A stretch of DNA of 64,000 nucleotides from Sipunculus nudus (GCA_026874595.1 CM049317.1:43176401-43240400); one strand, 5' to 3'; shown: positions 22,540 to 34,525, numbered from the stretch's first letter. Notes: a model not told the origin generated them from the sequence alone. Made by a program: numbers and translations.

Positions 22540-23080
22540 GGGGAGCACTGTATTTTTGTCCAATCAGATGAGACCTTGTGCTGGAAGACATAGCCAAGCG
22601 AGGAATACACGGAGCCAATCATGTTCATTTCGTTTTCAGTGACAGCTCATCGCCCCGGTAACCGTCTGAACAGGGTTAATTGCCCCAGACGTGGTTTGCT
22701 TAGGGCCTTGGGCACATAGGATGCCCGGTCGGTTAGCTGTAATTCAAAAGAAACATAACAACAAAGGCTGCGTGTACACCTCACTGACTGGTTTCAGTTC
22801 TGCAGACAACAGATACATGGCTACGCTGACACAGTCATAATGTCATAATCGAATCGGTCGATGATGCGAGAATACAGAGAGAGCAATTAAAATTCGACCG
22901 TATACTGATATCAAGCGGCGCTTGAAGCGCAGCTATGGGCGGAGCCAGGACGCCTGTCGAGTGTTTGATTATTTGCATATAGTTGGCTGCTTGTCACATA
23001 ATATGCACGTTTTTTTTCAGCGGACAACGAACCGCCATCTGGTGTATAAATATAAACGGTCAAAGCTGGCAGCGTGAAAA
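22540..23080 (+). promoter_or_regulatory. Promoter-like motif cluster (CCAAT, GC box, octamer, TATA)
   Basis: In a CpG-richer block I see CCAAT at 22560-22564 and 22615-22619, GGGCGG at 22937-22942, the octamer ATTTGCAT at 22971-22978 and TATAAATA at 23045-23052, in an order and spacing compatible with a plus-strand RNA polymerase II promoter starting near 23,075-23,085. No convincing coding exon follows: a 31-codon frame with a good start context begins at 23,259 but has no recognisable family. It could equally be the promoter of a transposable element (such as an LTR). Confidence 0.4.
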
Positions 23081-24179
23081 TCAGTTGCTTTTTTAGAAGC
23101 GCAAGATTTCCGCTGCCTCGGGATAATAGGATTTCACTTCACATATTTATTGTTCATTCTCATTTTCAAGTACTACCCTCTTGTTCAAGCCTGCAACATA
23201 TTCATCAAATTCTTTGACGCCTTCTTTTGCTCTGCGAGTAGTTTTATTTGTACTGAACATGGACACTCAATTGCTGTTGCCTGGTGTAGTATACACCCTG
23301 CAGTTGTGGGTTTCCGACAAAATTTTGAAAGTCTTTTGTTTATGCAATTGAATTATATTTTCACTTAAAATCAGCAAAATTTTAAATTCATCTATTAAAA
23401 ATATTTACCAGGGGGGTTATAAGAATCAACATCACCTATCTACCCCTTCTAAATGAAATTTGTGAGCCAGAAATATCCTTTACGTCTGCTGCCAAAACAA
23501 AACACGTCCTCCCCATTCAGTGACCACAAGGCAAGATAAAAGCCTCCAAAGCCTGTGCATATTGTTTTTCTTTAAACGTTTCATGTGAGATATATATACA
23601 TATCATGCAGAGATTCCTAACAAAAAAAAACAGAAAACGGGCAATCTGCAAGGAGCATGTACCGGGTAACCCGATATTATTAACACTACATTATTACCAC
23701 TTTAATTGTGAATCAAGGGTTATATATTTGGAAAATTGTCATCATTTGTATTTGAAATATGGAGAAAAAGTATTCCGTCCATGACGACTCTAATTTACTG
23801 CATGCTTAAAAATTCAGATGTAGCCCAATTATTTATTTGTTTGTATAAAACTTTGACCTTGTCATGCCAGCTTTAGACATGCTTAGCAGATTATACTGGC
23901 CAGTTCTTGAGATATATGAAGAAATAAACTTGTTTGTCAAGTGCGACCCTAATTTGTATATCAATTAAATTTCAAATGAGGACACCGTATCTAAAGTCTA
24001 TCAAGGGAACGACATATGCACGCAAATAACAAAAATGTATATCTCATAATGATAAAGAAAACTTTAAATTAAAAACATATATTATGATAAAGATCAGCAA
24101 GGATGAATTGTTACTTAGGTGTCAATCTGACTCATTTTTTTTTAAATTCGTTCATATTTTTTTACAGCAAAGTTGCCAA
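23081..24179. other. Unassigned, possibly transcribed DNA
   Basis: Lies downstream of the promoter-like cluster. The frame at 23150-23368 is hydrophobic but unassigned. A T-rich run and TTTACAG at 24,161-24,167 resemble a splice acceptor. Confidence 0.25.
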
Positions 24180-24490
24180 CGGAAAAACTAACCATGCAAG
24201 CAAACAGCCAAGTGTCACCAGAGAACTGTGATCTTTGTATTATATGCTGTGGTATTGCACTTTTATGTCGTATAAATATGTCGTATCATGTGTTGATGTT
24301 AGCATAGGAGCGTAGGTTTAGGAAATCCAGGTGTTTGGTGTTGGTTTCAGTTCAGTCGTGATTCTGTGAGAAGTGTTTCTTGTCATATTCGTCAGGGCTA
24401 GTCTAGTTTCCTGTAATAGCATTGTTTAATGTAGATTTCAAACACAACGCAACTGCAAACATGATTTTCTCATGTCTCTGGAGGCGTGTC
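24180..24490 (+). repeat. Dispersed repeat J, copy 1
   Basis: About 310 bp align with the reverse complement of 30,250-30,570 along their whole length. Shared stretches include GTCACCAG-GAACTGTGA, CGTAGGTTTAG, CCAGGTGTTT, TGTTGGTTTCAGT-CAGTCGT, TAGCATTGTTTA and TCTCTGGAGGCGTGT. Both keep an ATG at the same place but the frames behind it are short and differ, so I read it as a transposon fragment rather than a gene. AATAAA at about 24,529 lies just outside. Confidence 0.6.
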
Positions 24491-24672
24491 TGTTATAATA
24501 TTAATAGATAGAATATTATGCTCTTTATAAATAAAATGTATGGTCTGGTTTTGGTCACTGGTGTGTTAATATTTGCAGCGTCCCTAGCCGCTTTATTCCG
24601 ATTCACTTTGCTGCATTACATCAATTGTGGATTCCGCAACAATGTCGACAACAACCTTCGTCTTTCGATTTA
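24491..24672. other. Unassigned DNA
   Basis: Contains AATAAA near 24,529. Nothing else recognised. Confidence 0.3.
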
Positions 24673-25775
24673 AGTTCAGCTGATTGTAAGTCATCTGAGT
24701 TTAGCGATCACCCTTTGTCCGTCCTGAGTCCGGCCGGCCGACCGTCTTTCCGTTAATAACAGGGCACAAATCGTAACCGTTATACCTTGCATCTTCTTAC
24801 TTGACATAATAAGAGGTCGTTGACCGTTTTCCTAGGAAACCTGAAATAAGGTCACTCCGAATATTCTGAGAGTTATGTGGTCTGTTAGGACACACCAGAA
24901 TAATTAAAAATTTCATGCAAAGACACCTGTATCTTGATAATTAACGCATCGATTGCCATGAATATTGATTGTCTTGAATATTGATCTGAGACAGTTCCAT
25001 AAGTTCATGAAATTGGTGGCGCTATCTGTATGTTTCAAATTTTACGCATTTTGTCCTATATTTTTACAACAGTTACAAGAGAGGACCTTTCTTAAAAAGG
25101 GCACAAGTCGTAACTGTTAGACCTAGAAACTTCTTTTTTAAGATTTAGGAGGTCCTTAACAGTTATTCTTGGAAACCTAAAATAATGCAACCTGCTGGGG
25201 CACTCCAGAATAATTTAAAAAATGATACAATGGCTCCTGTATCTGAATAATTAATACATGGATTGCCATGATTCTTTCCATGAATATTGAGCACGAACCG
25301 TTTCATCAGTCTCTGAAGTTTGGTGGCGCCACTTGTATTTTTTTTAATTCTTTAGCATTTTCCCTCCTTTTTGAAATAATAAGATGAGGTCCGTCGGTTA
25401 ACAGGACACAAATCATTGGAGGAATTTTTTTTTCAAATTATCCAGACGCACCCTAGAATACTTAAAAATTGACATTAATGCTCCTGTATCTCAATAATGT
25501 ATGCATTGTTTACTATGAGTCTTGCCTTGAATATTGATCATGGAAAGTTTCACCCGTTCTTGAAGACCGGTGGCACCTCCGGTATTTTCTTTCGAATATT
25601 TACTTATTTTTCCAATATTTTAAAGCAGTCAGATCAGAGGACCTTTCTTTAACAGGGCACAATTCGTAACCGTTGGATCTAGAAACTTCTAACTATGATC
25701 AAGGGAGATCCTTTTAAGTTCCCATTGGACCACTGAAGTTAGGTCACTGTGACCTAGATATTCCAACTTATGCAG
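24673..25775 (+). mobile_element. Family A element: hairpin head plus ~3.5 tandem core units
   Basis: The head hairpin (24673-24701, here with mismatches) is followed by a 'gtccgtcc...ggccggcc' tract, then core units starting near 24,763, 25,098, 25,402 and 25,654, each with 'gggcacaa.tcgtaacc' and most with 'tggtggcgcca' near the end. The last unit holds the perfect palindrome AGGTCACTGTGACCT at 25741-25755. It is cut off by the LTR candidate at 25,789. Non-coding. Confidence 0.7.
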
Positions 25776-25788
25776 CCTGTAAGAACAT

Positions 25789-26299
25789 GTACTGTGCCGG
25801 TTATAACACAGACAACAATGTTTAAAACATAAACACATAAATAAACATAATGTACAGTAAAACACAGTATAGCAATTATATAGCTCTAAATTACAAGAAT
25901 GGTTTTAAATTATAAAAAAAAATCATTCACGGTGAAATCATGTATTCAGGTAGAAATTCATGGTCTGTAATGTATCTCTGCTGAACGGACATTATCCGGT
26001 CTACGGGCCAAATCCAAATGCATTGTAGATTGTCTGACACTAACGTGTCGACTTTGTAACGATAGGTCTATTGTATATAATTTTATTTTTAAACAATATG
26101 TCCCATTGTAAATTTTTATCCTTCAGCATATGGAGTGATATAGGGATCATTGATAAGATCACTGTATTGTTGCGTACTTCTAGATCTGCAGGCTCGTAAA
26201 CACGACCGCACCCGACTTCTGTCATGTATATTTTAGAGGAGAATAAACCTCATCATTAAACTACTACAGTGTTTTACATTTAATACATATACGGCGACA
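25789..26299 (+). mobile_element. Candidate 5' LTR of a gypsy relic
   Basis: The segment starts TGTACTGTGCCGG and ends ACGGCGACA (TG...CA ends), carries AATAAA at about 26,231, and is followed 4 bp later by TGGCGACGAGGAGAAG, which fits a tRNA primer site, and then by gag. No second LTR is visible, so the left boundary is inferred. Confidence 0.5.
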
Positions 26300-26303
26300 T
26301 ATG

Positions 26304-26319
26304 TGGCGACGAGGAGAAG
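26304..26319 (+). other. Candidate primer-binding site
   Basis: TGGCGACGAGGAGAAG begins with TGG, as tRNA-primed sites do, and lies directly after the LTR candidate. Which tRNA it would match was not tested. Confidence 0.4.
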
Positions 26320-26369
26320 AATTGTGATCATTTTATGCACGGATTCTAGCTGTTTTCGGACTGTTTTGC

Positions 26370-27222
26370 CTGTCACTAGTTGACGGCTGCGCTGGATACG
26401 CCTATTATCACAATATCAGATTATCGCCATTCCTCATTGTCCACATGGCTTCGTCCGGAGGTGAGTTTGCCGATGTTCGTGTTAGAGCCCAAAAAAAGTG
26501 CTGCTCAGCGCTGGTCTCAGTGGATTGACCGCTTTGGCAATTTTCTAGTCGCTATGAAGGAAAGAAAACGTGCTATGCTGTTACACGTGATTATGAAGGT
26601 ATTTACATATTATTTTTAACTCTTCAAGACCCCTAGTAAAAGTGCAGCGAAACGGGTTTATGATCTTGTAAAAAATGCACTGAATGATTACTTCCTTCGC
26701 AAAAGGGATGTCGAATTTGAACTGTGCAAATTTTGAAATCCTATCCAGGAGCCCGGGGAAGACTGATTCTTTTTTCTCCAGACTGAAACACCTAGCGGCT
26801 AGGTGTAAATGTGTGAGTTTAGCAACGTGTATGCCAAAACTAAAGATTTATTCAGATTATTCAGCGGGGGTCATCTTCTAACCTGCGGGAGGAAGGTATT
26901 TCCAAGCCAGATCGCACTTGTCAGCTTTGTTGAAATATGGCCACACAATCGATGCATCAAAGGTCCTTTCCAAAGCTATGGAGGAAATTTTAACCGACGT
27001 CACGTGGAGCAACTCCGTCCACGTCTTAACGAGGAATCCTCCGCATCGCCTTTGTGAGAAAATCCGCAAGGTAACGCTTATCATCCTGTAAACAGAAGGG
27101 CTACAAAAACAGCCCAAGAACCGTTACCAGAAACTAATCAGCAGTTTCTCCCTGAACCGGCCGTCAGATGCTCTGCTCGTGATAGGAGACCGTCTGATAG
27201 TCGGTCTTGTTATTAATGAACC
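26370..27222 (+). pseudogene. gag: Ty3/gypsy gag relic
   Basis: Gag protein forms the particle that packages retroelement RNA. Pieces in different plus frames read in gag order: KKSAAQRWSQWIDRFGNFLV (26.5 kb); a capsid-like stretch around 26.6-26.75 kb; DSFFSRLKHLAARCK (26.77-26.81 kb), typical of the retroelement capsid C-terminal half; KDLFRLFSGG (26.85 kb); a helix-rich tail, then ATKTAQEPLPETNQQFLPEP (27.1-27.17 kb). At least four frameshifts or stops interrupt it. No protease or polymerase follows, so the element is 3'-truncated. Confidence 0.7.
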
Positions 27223-27299
27223 ACATTAAATACCCCCGTTACACTCGTTATGGCATGCCATATGATACATATATATCCAGTTTTATAAAATACAACCAG

Positions 27300-27612
27300 T
27301 ATAAACAAAGAGTCCGTGAAGATCTACGGTTGGATACAACATGCAAACTTTTAGGCCGAGACATCAATCCACTACTGAGAAAAAAGTGTATCAATGTATT
27401 CTAAACGCACGGATGGACGCTACGCTAAAACGATTACAGATAGTTCACTAGTCTCGAGTACGAGATAGAGGTATTTAAGATCTATAGATATGCATAAGTT
27501 CAGGCTAATACAGCTCACCACTCCTGGACAAAAGGTATCAAATTATCAATGTATTGTACGAAAACCCAAGATGGATGGACATGTTAAATTTCAGACCAAT
27601 ACATATAGAGAC
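27300..27612 (+). repeat. Family B core fragment
   Basis: It matches 1290-1780: 'gatctacggttggatacaac', 'actgagaaaaaagt', 'tcaatgtattct', 'ggtatttaagatctat', 'gatggatggacatg', in the same order. The termini are missing. Confidence 0.6.
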
Positions 27613-28189
27613 CTCTTACGCATAGACAGATTTATTTTCAAGTATGATTCTGTTTCCATATTTGTTTTAATCAATTTAAAAGTCCTTAGTTTTGGTTAAT
27701 TATTAACATCTGAAAACTATTTTTCTTTAAAAACAAATTTATTTTTTCCATGGCTTCATTAACTGAACAGATCTCTTTATTTTCGAAAATTGTTAGCATA
27801 ATTATATCAGCAATTATTCTTGCAACATAAGCACAGCAGCTATTTTTTCATACTGTGATAGTCCCAAATAAAACATTTTCTTTGTTAATCTTTGCGAGTT
27901 CGTACTGACTAATATCTTCCAAAATTTTATATTGTAATATATCTACACTCCATACATGACGTCAACCCCATCTCAGCTACCATTCCCGGAATAGGACAAA
28001 ATCTGTGAACACTCAAGATTATATATGGAATCTACTTTGTCACAAGGTGGCGCTTTCACAACTCCCCATGCTTCTACATAATCAAGGAAAGAAATACCTC
28101 CGGCATTATATATCTTGGTAAAACTGTTTAAAGTAGCATTTTAAGCTGCTTAAACTCTTTATTTATTTCACCAAGAGCTCTTGAACTTG
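27613..28189. other. AT-rich DNA next to a LINE relic
   Basis: May include the eroded 3' part of the LINE that follows on the minus strand. Nothing readable. Confidence 0.3.
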
Positions 28190-29300
28190 AATCGGTTATA
28201 ATATTAATAACTTTATTATAAAATCGTTAAAGTAGAAATTTAAATATTTATACCCATTCCCTTTTTCCAAACAAACGTAATTTAATGTGAATTTCACATT
28301 AATAATACTTTTCCCACATTTTCTGAAATGCATAACATTACCTTCCGACGGGGACAGCAGCCATATTTTACACAAGCTTTCAACTTTATATAACATTCAT
28401 TGCAGTGCAATAAGAACCATATAATTAGCGTATAATAAATACTATCCTTCTCTCCACCGATATCGAAAGCCGTATCTAAAGAATTTATAACTATAATTAT
28501 TTCATTAATATAAATATAAAATAAAGTAGGAGAAAGTGGATCTTCCTCTCGAACTCCACATGGAACAGAAAAAAAGGAGAGTTGTTACAGTTTAGAATGA
28601 TACGTGCATATACATTATTGTGACAACACATTGCTTTATAGTTTCCCATCAATATTCAGTTCTAGCAACCTATAAAACAGTAAATCCATATATGTATTCG
28701 GTCAAAAGCCTTTTCCATGTCTGTAAATCCAACAATTTATCTAATCCTGTATCCATTCTGCTTCTGATAATACATGATAAAGCGAAAATATGCTCTGTGT
28801 GAGATTTACCTCTCCTGAATCCGTATTGCCCTTCAGCTATAAGACCTAAAAGATCACAATAACTGGCGATTTTTTTCCTCTAAAAACACACTATAGATTT
28901 TTCCGACACATGAAAGTAAGCTGATACCTCTTTAATTTAACGGTTCAACGTAATCTTTTCCGGTTTTAAGAACTGGGGCTATAACAGCTTTATTCCTGAC
29001 AAAATGCACTACTACATTTTTAAGCAATGGAAAAATATAAGCTGTACAACATCAATATCCCGTGATGAAATTTCATTACTTCATTAGGTATATTATCTGT
29101 ACCTACGGCTTTATTATTTTTCAGACCTTTAAAAATACTTTCAATCTCATCGAAAGATATGCTACAGTTTAACATTTCGTTTTCTTCATACCTCTCTAAA
29201 TTCATGTTATTCTCCGTTATCCTAACGATAACATTAATCATCTTAAGGTGAAATAAAGCACAATTTGAACCAACATAACTCGGTTGTCTATACAACCCAG
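28190..29300 (-). pseudogene. Non-LTR retrotransposon reverse transcriptase relic
   Basis: On the minus strand, frames broken by several indels give LINE reverse-transcriptase blocks in order: FKGLKNNKAVGTDNIPNEV (about 29.1 kb, start of the finger domain), VPCGVRE-DPLSPTLF (about 28.55 kb, pre-active-site block), LLYANYMVLIA (about 28.41 kb) where YADD would stand, so both aspartates are lost, and VMHFRKCGKSIIN...GYKYLNFYF (28.33-28.23 kb, thumb side). These blocks differ from the Tx1-like LINEs at 20 and 31 kb and look more like CR1/Jockey-type elements. It is dead. Confidence 0.75.
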
Positions 29301-30249
29301 AGTATCGATTGTCACACCCCCGAAAGAATGGACTTTCGAAGTTCTTTTAAACGGTAGACTTAACCGGCTGAAACTCACAAATACACTCAAAAAGATAAGA
29401 AAGATATATGTAACAAAAACAATAAATGTATAATAAAATCAAATTTACAATTCTTTGAAGAGGCGTTCAACACACAAAGTATAATAATCCTTAGGGCCCA
29501 TATGATTACACAAATTCACTGAATCATGATTAATTCTGACACTCGCCGTAACCACAAATCACAGAAAGAAGCCTGGCACCACGGCCGCTGGTCACATGAT
29601 TGTCGTACATGTGACTTAGGTATGTACTCCTCGAGTCTAGGAGATTTAGCACTGTGTACACACGCACAAGCGCCTTACACCTTAAAACAAAATACTGGCT
29701 TGACACCGTTCCAACTCCTGAAGTACTCGCTTCTCTGAATCACTGACAGATAGGCTCCCAACCTTCTCTGTAACATCACTCAGACAATGTCTGTCACTAC
29801 AGTATGACCCTGGATATATCCAACACTCTGTACCCGAATATGTCTCCGCATACGACAATAATCGGTACTATTCACAATGATCAGAGTATCAATTTTCCTG
29901 GTCTGTTTGCAGGGCTTCACCACGGCTGAAGCACATTGGCTTTTTACAAGTCCTTCTGTAAACACAACTCACAAATCCGTTAGTGCTGTAAACACAACTC
30001 GCACGTCCGTTAGTGAGATTTACGTAGGTCACCCGCACTCTGCTTACAATACACCGAGAAATCGTCCCTCAGCTGATCAGTTCAATGACAATTTCGGAGA
30101 TCTAGCGCTCTAACCTAGGAGATTGTGTCTTTACTTTCGGGTTTCAAGCAATATATACAGATGCTTACGTCACATATCTTGACCGCTCTTGGCTTATAGC
30201 CTTACACTATTATGTGACCTAACGTTCAATGCAATGAATACTAAAATGA
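29301..30249. other. Unassigned DNA with a 30-bp duplication
   Basis: A direct duplication of about 30 bp lies at 29,957-30,016 (CTGTAAACACAACTC... GTCCGTTAGTG twice). It begins TGTCACACCCCCGAAAG at 29,310, which could be the edge of an LTR, but no matching end or duplication was found. Confidence 0.3.
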
Positions 30250-30570
30250 ACACGCCTCCAGAGACAAAAGTATGGGGAAAATCAAGCATGCATGTGCGTT
30301 GCCTTTGCAGTCTACAGTAAACAATGCTACAACAGGAACCGTTTAGACTAAAACTGATAAGGACCGATTCTCACGGAATTACGACTGTACTGAAACCAAC
30401 ATCAAATAAAACACCTGGGTTCTCTAAACCTACGTTCCCATGCCAACATAGATACATGATACCACATACCAATATACAACAAATTATAGAAACAATCGTC
30501 TGGTTGTCCTATCTTCGCTTGAATGTGCAATGCCATAATAATAAAACAAGTAAGTCACAGTTCCCTGGTG
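30250..30570 (-). repeat. Dispersed repeat J, copy 2
   Basis: Reverse complement of 24,180-24,490 with substitutions and small indels; see that entry. The plus-strand frame of 112 codons across it is antisense to the repeat and not supported. Confidence 0.6.
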
Positions 30571-30865
30571 ACATTGACTTAACCATTTTGTTTACACCAC
30601 AGCTATATCTTCCACAATGCCATCATCAGATCTCACTGCAAGTGGCACTCGTTTACATTTAGATGGCCCCTATTTGTTTTATCTGACACCAAAATTCTCG
30701 TTGATTAGAAATATATTTCTGCTCGATAAAATTCAAACGGTCCTCCTATGTAAACGTTCTTTACCTCTCAACTTTTTATCGAATAAACTTCTAGCTTTAT
30801 TATACTCCGGGCATAATCTTCTCGGCGTCATTTGGTCACTTTTCCATCTTACATTTTTTCTTTAA
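30571..30865. other. Unassigned DNA upstream of LINE
   Basis: The missing endonuclease start of the LINE could lie here, but I cannot read it in any frame. Confidence 0.3.
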
Positions 30866-33800
30866 ATCGCATATCTGCCAAAACATCAGATAACCCTTTC
30901 TCTCAGTATGAATAATGTTCTTAATGTTCTAAACTCTTCCGAAATAAAAGCGTCCACAATCTCGGATCACTGCTTAATAACGGTGACATTTCAATCAAAA
31001 CTACAAAAGAAAAGAGGTCCAAGCTATTGGAAATTTAATAATGAGCTGTTATTAGAAGATGAATATGTACATTTAATAAAATCTCTTTTATGTAATCTGA
31101 AATCCAAATATAATGACGTGGAAAATAAACATACTGTTTGGGACACAGTTAAGTGCGAAATCCGCGGGTATACAATCCAATATTCAAAACGGAGAAAAAA
31201 ACGCAAGAAAAGAGAGGAAGAAATACTTTAGAAAGAGTTTGAAAAATTATTTGAAAAAACAAACGAGAACCCAGAAGACGAAATATCTCTTCGCAAGTTA
31301 AAAGAAGTTAAAACTCATTTAGATGAAATTTTAGATGAAAAAACCAAGGGTGTTATACTCTGTTCTAAACAAAGGTGGTATGAAAAGGGTGAAAAAAATA
31401 CTAGTTACTTCTTCTCTTTAGAAAAAAGAAATTATAATAGTAAAAGTATTTCGACGCTTGAAAAAGACGGAACTTTAATTAGTGATCAGACAAAAATATT
31501 AGAAGTATGCCATGATTTTTACCGGGACCTGTATAAATCCAAAAGAAGCAATTCAAATGGATCAATAAAATGTGTATTCTTTAACCAACCGAATACTCCA
31601 AAACTGAAAGTTCCAGATACAGAACAGCTGAAAAAACCGCTTACACTTGCAGAATGCCACCGTGCATTAAAAGAATTCAAACCGGGCAAAAGCCCTGGTC
31701 TCGATGGTTTCACATCTGAATTCTATTTATGTTTCTGGGATAGTATATCGGATTTATTCTTACAGTGTATACATTATTCATTCAGAGTTAAGTCGCTTTC
31801 AGTGGAACAAAAAAGGGGCCTAATATCGTTAATTCCAAAAAAAGATAAAAACAAAAATCTAATAAAAAACTGGCGGCCAATTTCACTTCTCCCAATTGAT
31901 TATAAAATAATAGCTAAAGCTTTGTCAAACAGGCTGAAACCTTATCTATCTCACCTAATCCACCCAAATCAAACAGGTTTCGTGCCAGGCCGGTATATTG
32001 GTGAAAATATAAGAATAATACAAGATATTATAAACTTATCCTCTATACATAAAATTCCAAATATACTAATTCTGGTCGACCTAGAAAAGGCTTTTGACAC
32101 CTTAGAATGGGATTTCTTATGGCAAACAAATGAATATAATATACCCAGTTATTATTTGGAATGGGTGAAGGTTCTTTATACGGACATTAGTAGTTGTGTA
32201 ATGAACAATGGTTTTATGTCAGATCGATTTCTAATAAAACGGGGAGTTCGACAAGGGTGTCCATTATCGCCCATTCTTTTTGTTTTGGCACTTGAATTAT
32301 TGTCGATTTATATCCGAAATGACAAGTCAATTAGAGGGGTTACTTTCGGTAATTTAGAAATTAAACTTTCACAGTTGGCAGACGATACCACTTGTTTTGT
32401 TGCTGATCTGGTGTCAGGAAAACGGCTTCTCGAAACTATTAATCATTTTGAAAAAAAATCAGGCTTAAAAGCAAATCTAGATAAAACGGAAGCCCTGTGG
32501 TTAGGCTGCAGAGCAGGTAAAGAGGACGGTGATCTACCAGTTAGATGGACTGTTGGTAAATTTCGTGCATTGGGGATAACATTTTGTAAAAGCGAACGTG
32601 AAACTGCGGAATATAATATAAAGGAGAGAATAGAGAAAATGAAATTATTGTTGAATTCATGGTCTCGTAGATCACTAACACTTAAAGGCAAGATTCTAAT
32701 CACTTAAACTATCGGTTTGTCACAGCTAATGTATTGTATGTCAATGTTTAATATACCAGATTTATATATAAAAGAGGTACAGCGCATTATCAATTCATTT
32801 ATATGGAATAGCCGACCACCAAAGATAAAACATAATGTGTTGATAAGGACAGTTCATAAAGGGGGTTTAAAGCTTCCAGACATAGAAATACAAAACAAAG
32901 CAATAAAGGTTAGCTGGATTAGCAAAACTTTGGAAAGACCTAATTCGGTGGTAGGAAATTTAGTAAATGTATACCTGGGGAAGGCTTTTATGTCCTTCAA
33001 AGATATTCTTCAGAGTCGTTGTCTATTAAATATTCCTCGAGACTTGCCACCCTTTTATGAGAATGTTATTAACACGCTTAAGAAAATTCGATCTTACGCA
33101 TTACCAAACAGCTGCAAAGATATCGAAAAAGAGATAATCTGGTATAATACATTTATAACAACAGATAATGGTACAAAAGGCATATTTTATAAACATTGGT
33201 ACAAAGCAGGGATTCTGCGTGTCAGAGACTTGATCATGAATGGAGCCATCTTATCAATGGAAGAGTTAAAACAGAAGTTTAAGATAAATATAAATTTTAT
33301 TGAATATTATGGTATAGTTAATGCAATACCAAAACATTGGAGAAGTCAGTTATTAACCCAAAGACCTATAACACTAGATGGTCAAGACAGCAGAGAAATT
33401 AAAAACAAATCAAATAAATGTAAACATATTAATAATATATTGATAAAAACGAAATACGAAGAACCAACAGCTTTTGCTTACTGGAAACAAAACTACAATA
33501 TCAGTCTTGAACAATTTAATATATTTATAAGCGAACCACTGAGATATGTGAGTAGTATTAAAACACAAGATTTTCACTTTAGATTTATGCATAAAATAAT
33601 TCCGTACAAGGAGAGACTTCACCATATGAAACTTGTAGAAAATAGTATATGTGACTACTGCAAAACGAATGTTGACACCATTGAACACAGATTCTTCTTA
33701 TGTCCGAAATTGAACTCATTTTGGAATAAATGTGAACGATTATGGGAAAAATATGATAAAACAAAACTTTCATTATCACTCGACACAATCCTGTTTGGGT

Positions 33801-34090
33801 CTAACGATAAAACGAAATCGACTCATGCTGATAATCTGAATTTTTTTATATTACAAGCTAAAATGTTTATACACAGACAAAAATGTTCTGAAAAAGAAAT
33901 TTTGTTCAGTATTTTCCTTTGTCAAATACGTTCTGAATTAAACTGTATTAAGGTAGCTCTTTACAATACAGCAGATGAAAAAATATTTAATGAGCGATGG
34001 AAACCCCTCTATAATGCAATTAAGACAAAAAGTGAAGATCAATTTGATACCGATCAGATACTTCTAGACAATACCTACTCCAGTAATTGA
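30866..34090 (+). pseudogene. Tx1/L1-like LINE ORF2, nearly intact (two in-frame stops)
   Basis: It encodes the enzyme that nicks target DNA and copies LINE RNA into it. One reading frame runs through, closed only by TAG at 31229-31231 and TAA at 32705-32707; I find no frameshift. Seen in order: the tail of the AP-endonuclease with TISDHCLI (about 30,960); GPSYWKFNNELL; a helical linker ending WYEKGEKNTSYFFSLEKRN (31.4 kb); FKPGKSPGLDGFTSEFY (31.68-31.73 kb); LIPKKDKNKNLIKNWRPISL (31.83 kb); QTGFVPGRYIGENI; LVDLEKAFDTLEWDF; RGVRQGCPLSPILFVLALEL; LADD active site at 32,375-32,386 (first residue L rather than the usual F or Y); a thumb domain; and a C-terminal C-X2-C-X8-H-X4-C zinc motif (33,649-33,703) of the zf-RVT kind. 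The endonuclease catalytic start is missing, so the copy is 5'-truncated. Its family matches the relic at 20-22.3 kb. Confidence 0.92.
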
Positions 34091-34525
34091 TGTAACAACA
34101 AAATTGAAATGATCTGTGGAAAAATATTTTCGAACTTATGATACTAAAGAATAAGCAGGAAATACATGTTTATTGATGTGTATACATGTATGTATATATT
34201 TGTTTTGTATATGTATGTAAAGGTATGTGTACGCTTTCAATGCATGTTACTATAGCGCATGTTGACAGCCTTTTTAATTGATTAATATTGTTTTATTTAT
34301 CAAGTTTTGTCTTACCTTGGTACAAATTAGAATTTTGTGTCACAAATGAACAAGTTACTTATATATTTACTTAAAACATATCACAGTATATACTTTACAA
34401 ATTATCACAGTATATACTTATCTACATCCTTATTCTTGTTCTGTCTATGTAACCAATTAAGCGTCACCTTTTCCAATAAATCTCGACGTCGATGATGAAA
34501 TATAATACGTGACAATTTACACCAG
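34091..34525. other. LINE 3' flank
   Basis: AT-rich, with TATG/TATA runs. It probably includes the LINE 3' untranslated region, but no poly-A tail or target duplication was identified. Confidence 0.35.

Noticed and set aside
24168-24300. Cys-rich 38-codon exon after a good splice acceptor
   Set aside because: The same DNA occurs inverted at 30.25-30.57 kb with a different, short frame, so it is better explained as a dispersed repeat.
29310-30250. Solo LTR starting TGTCACACCCCC
   Set aside because: No matching CA end with a target duplication could be found.
33410-33788. Minus-strand frames inside the LINE
   Set aside because: Antisense shadows of the plus-strand LINE protein.
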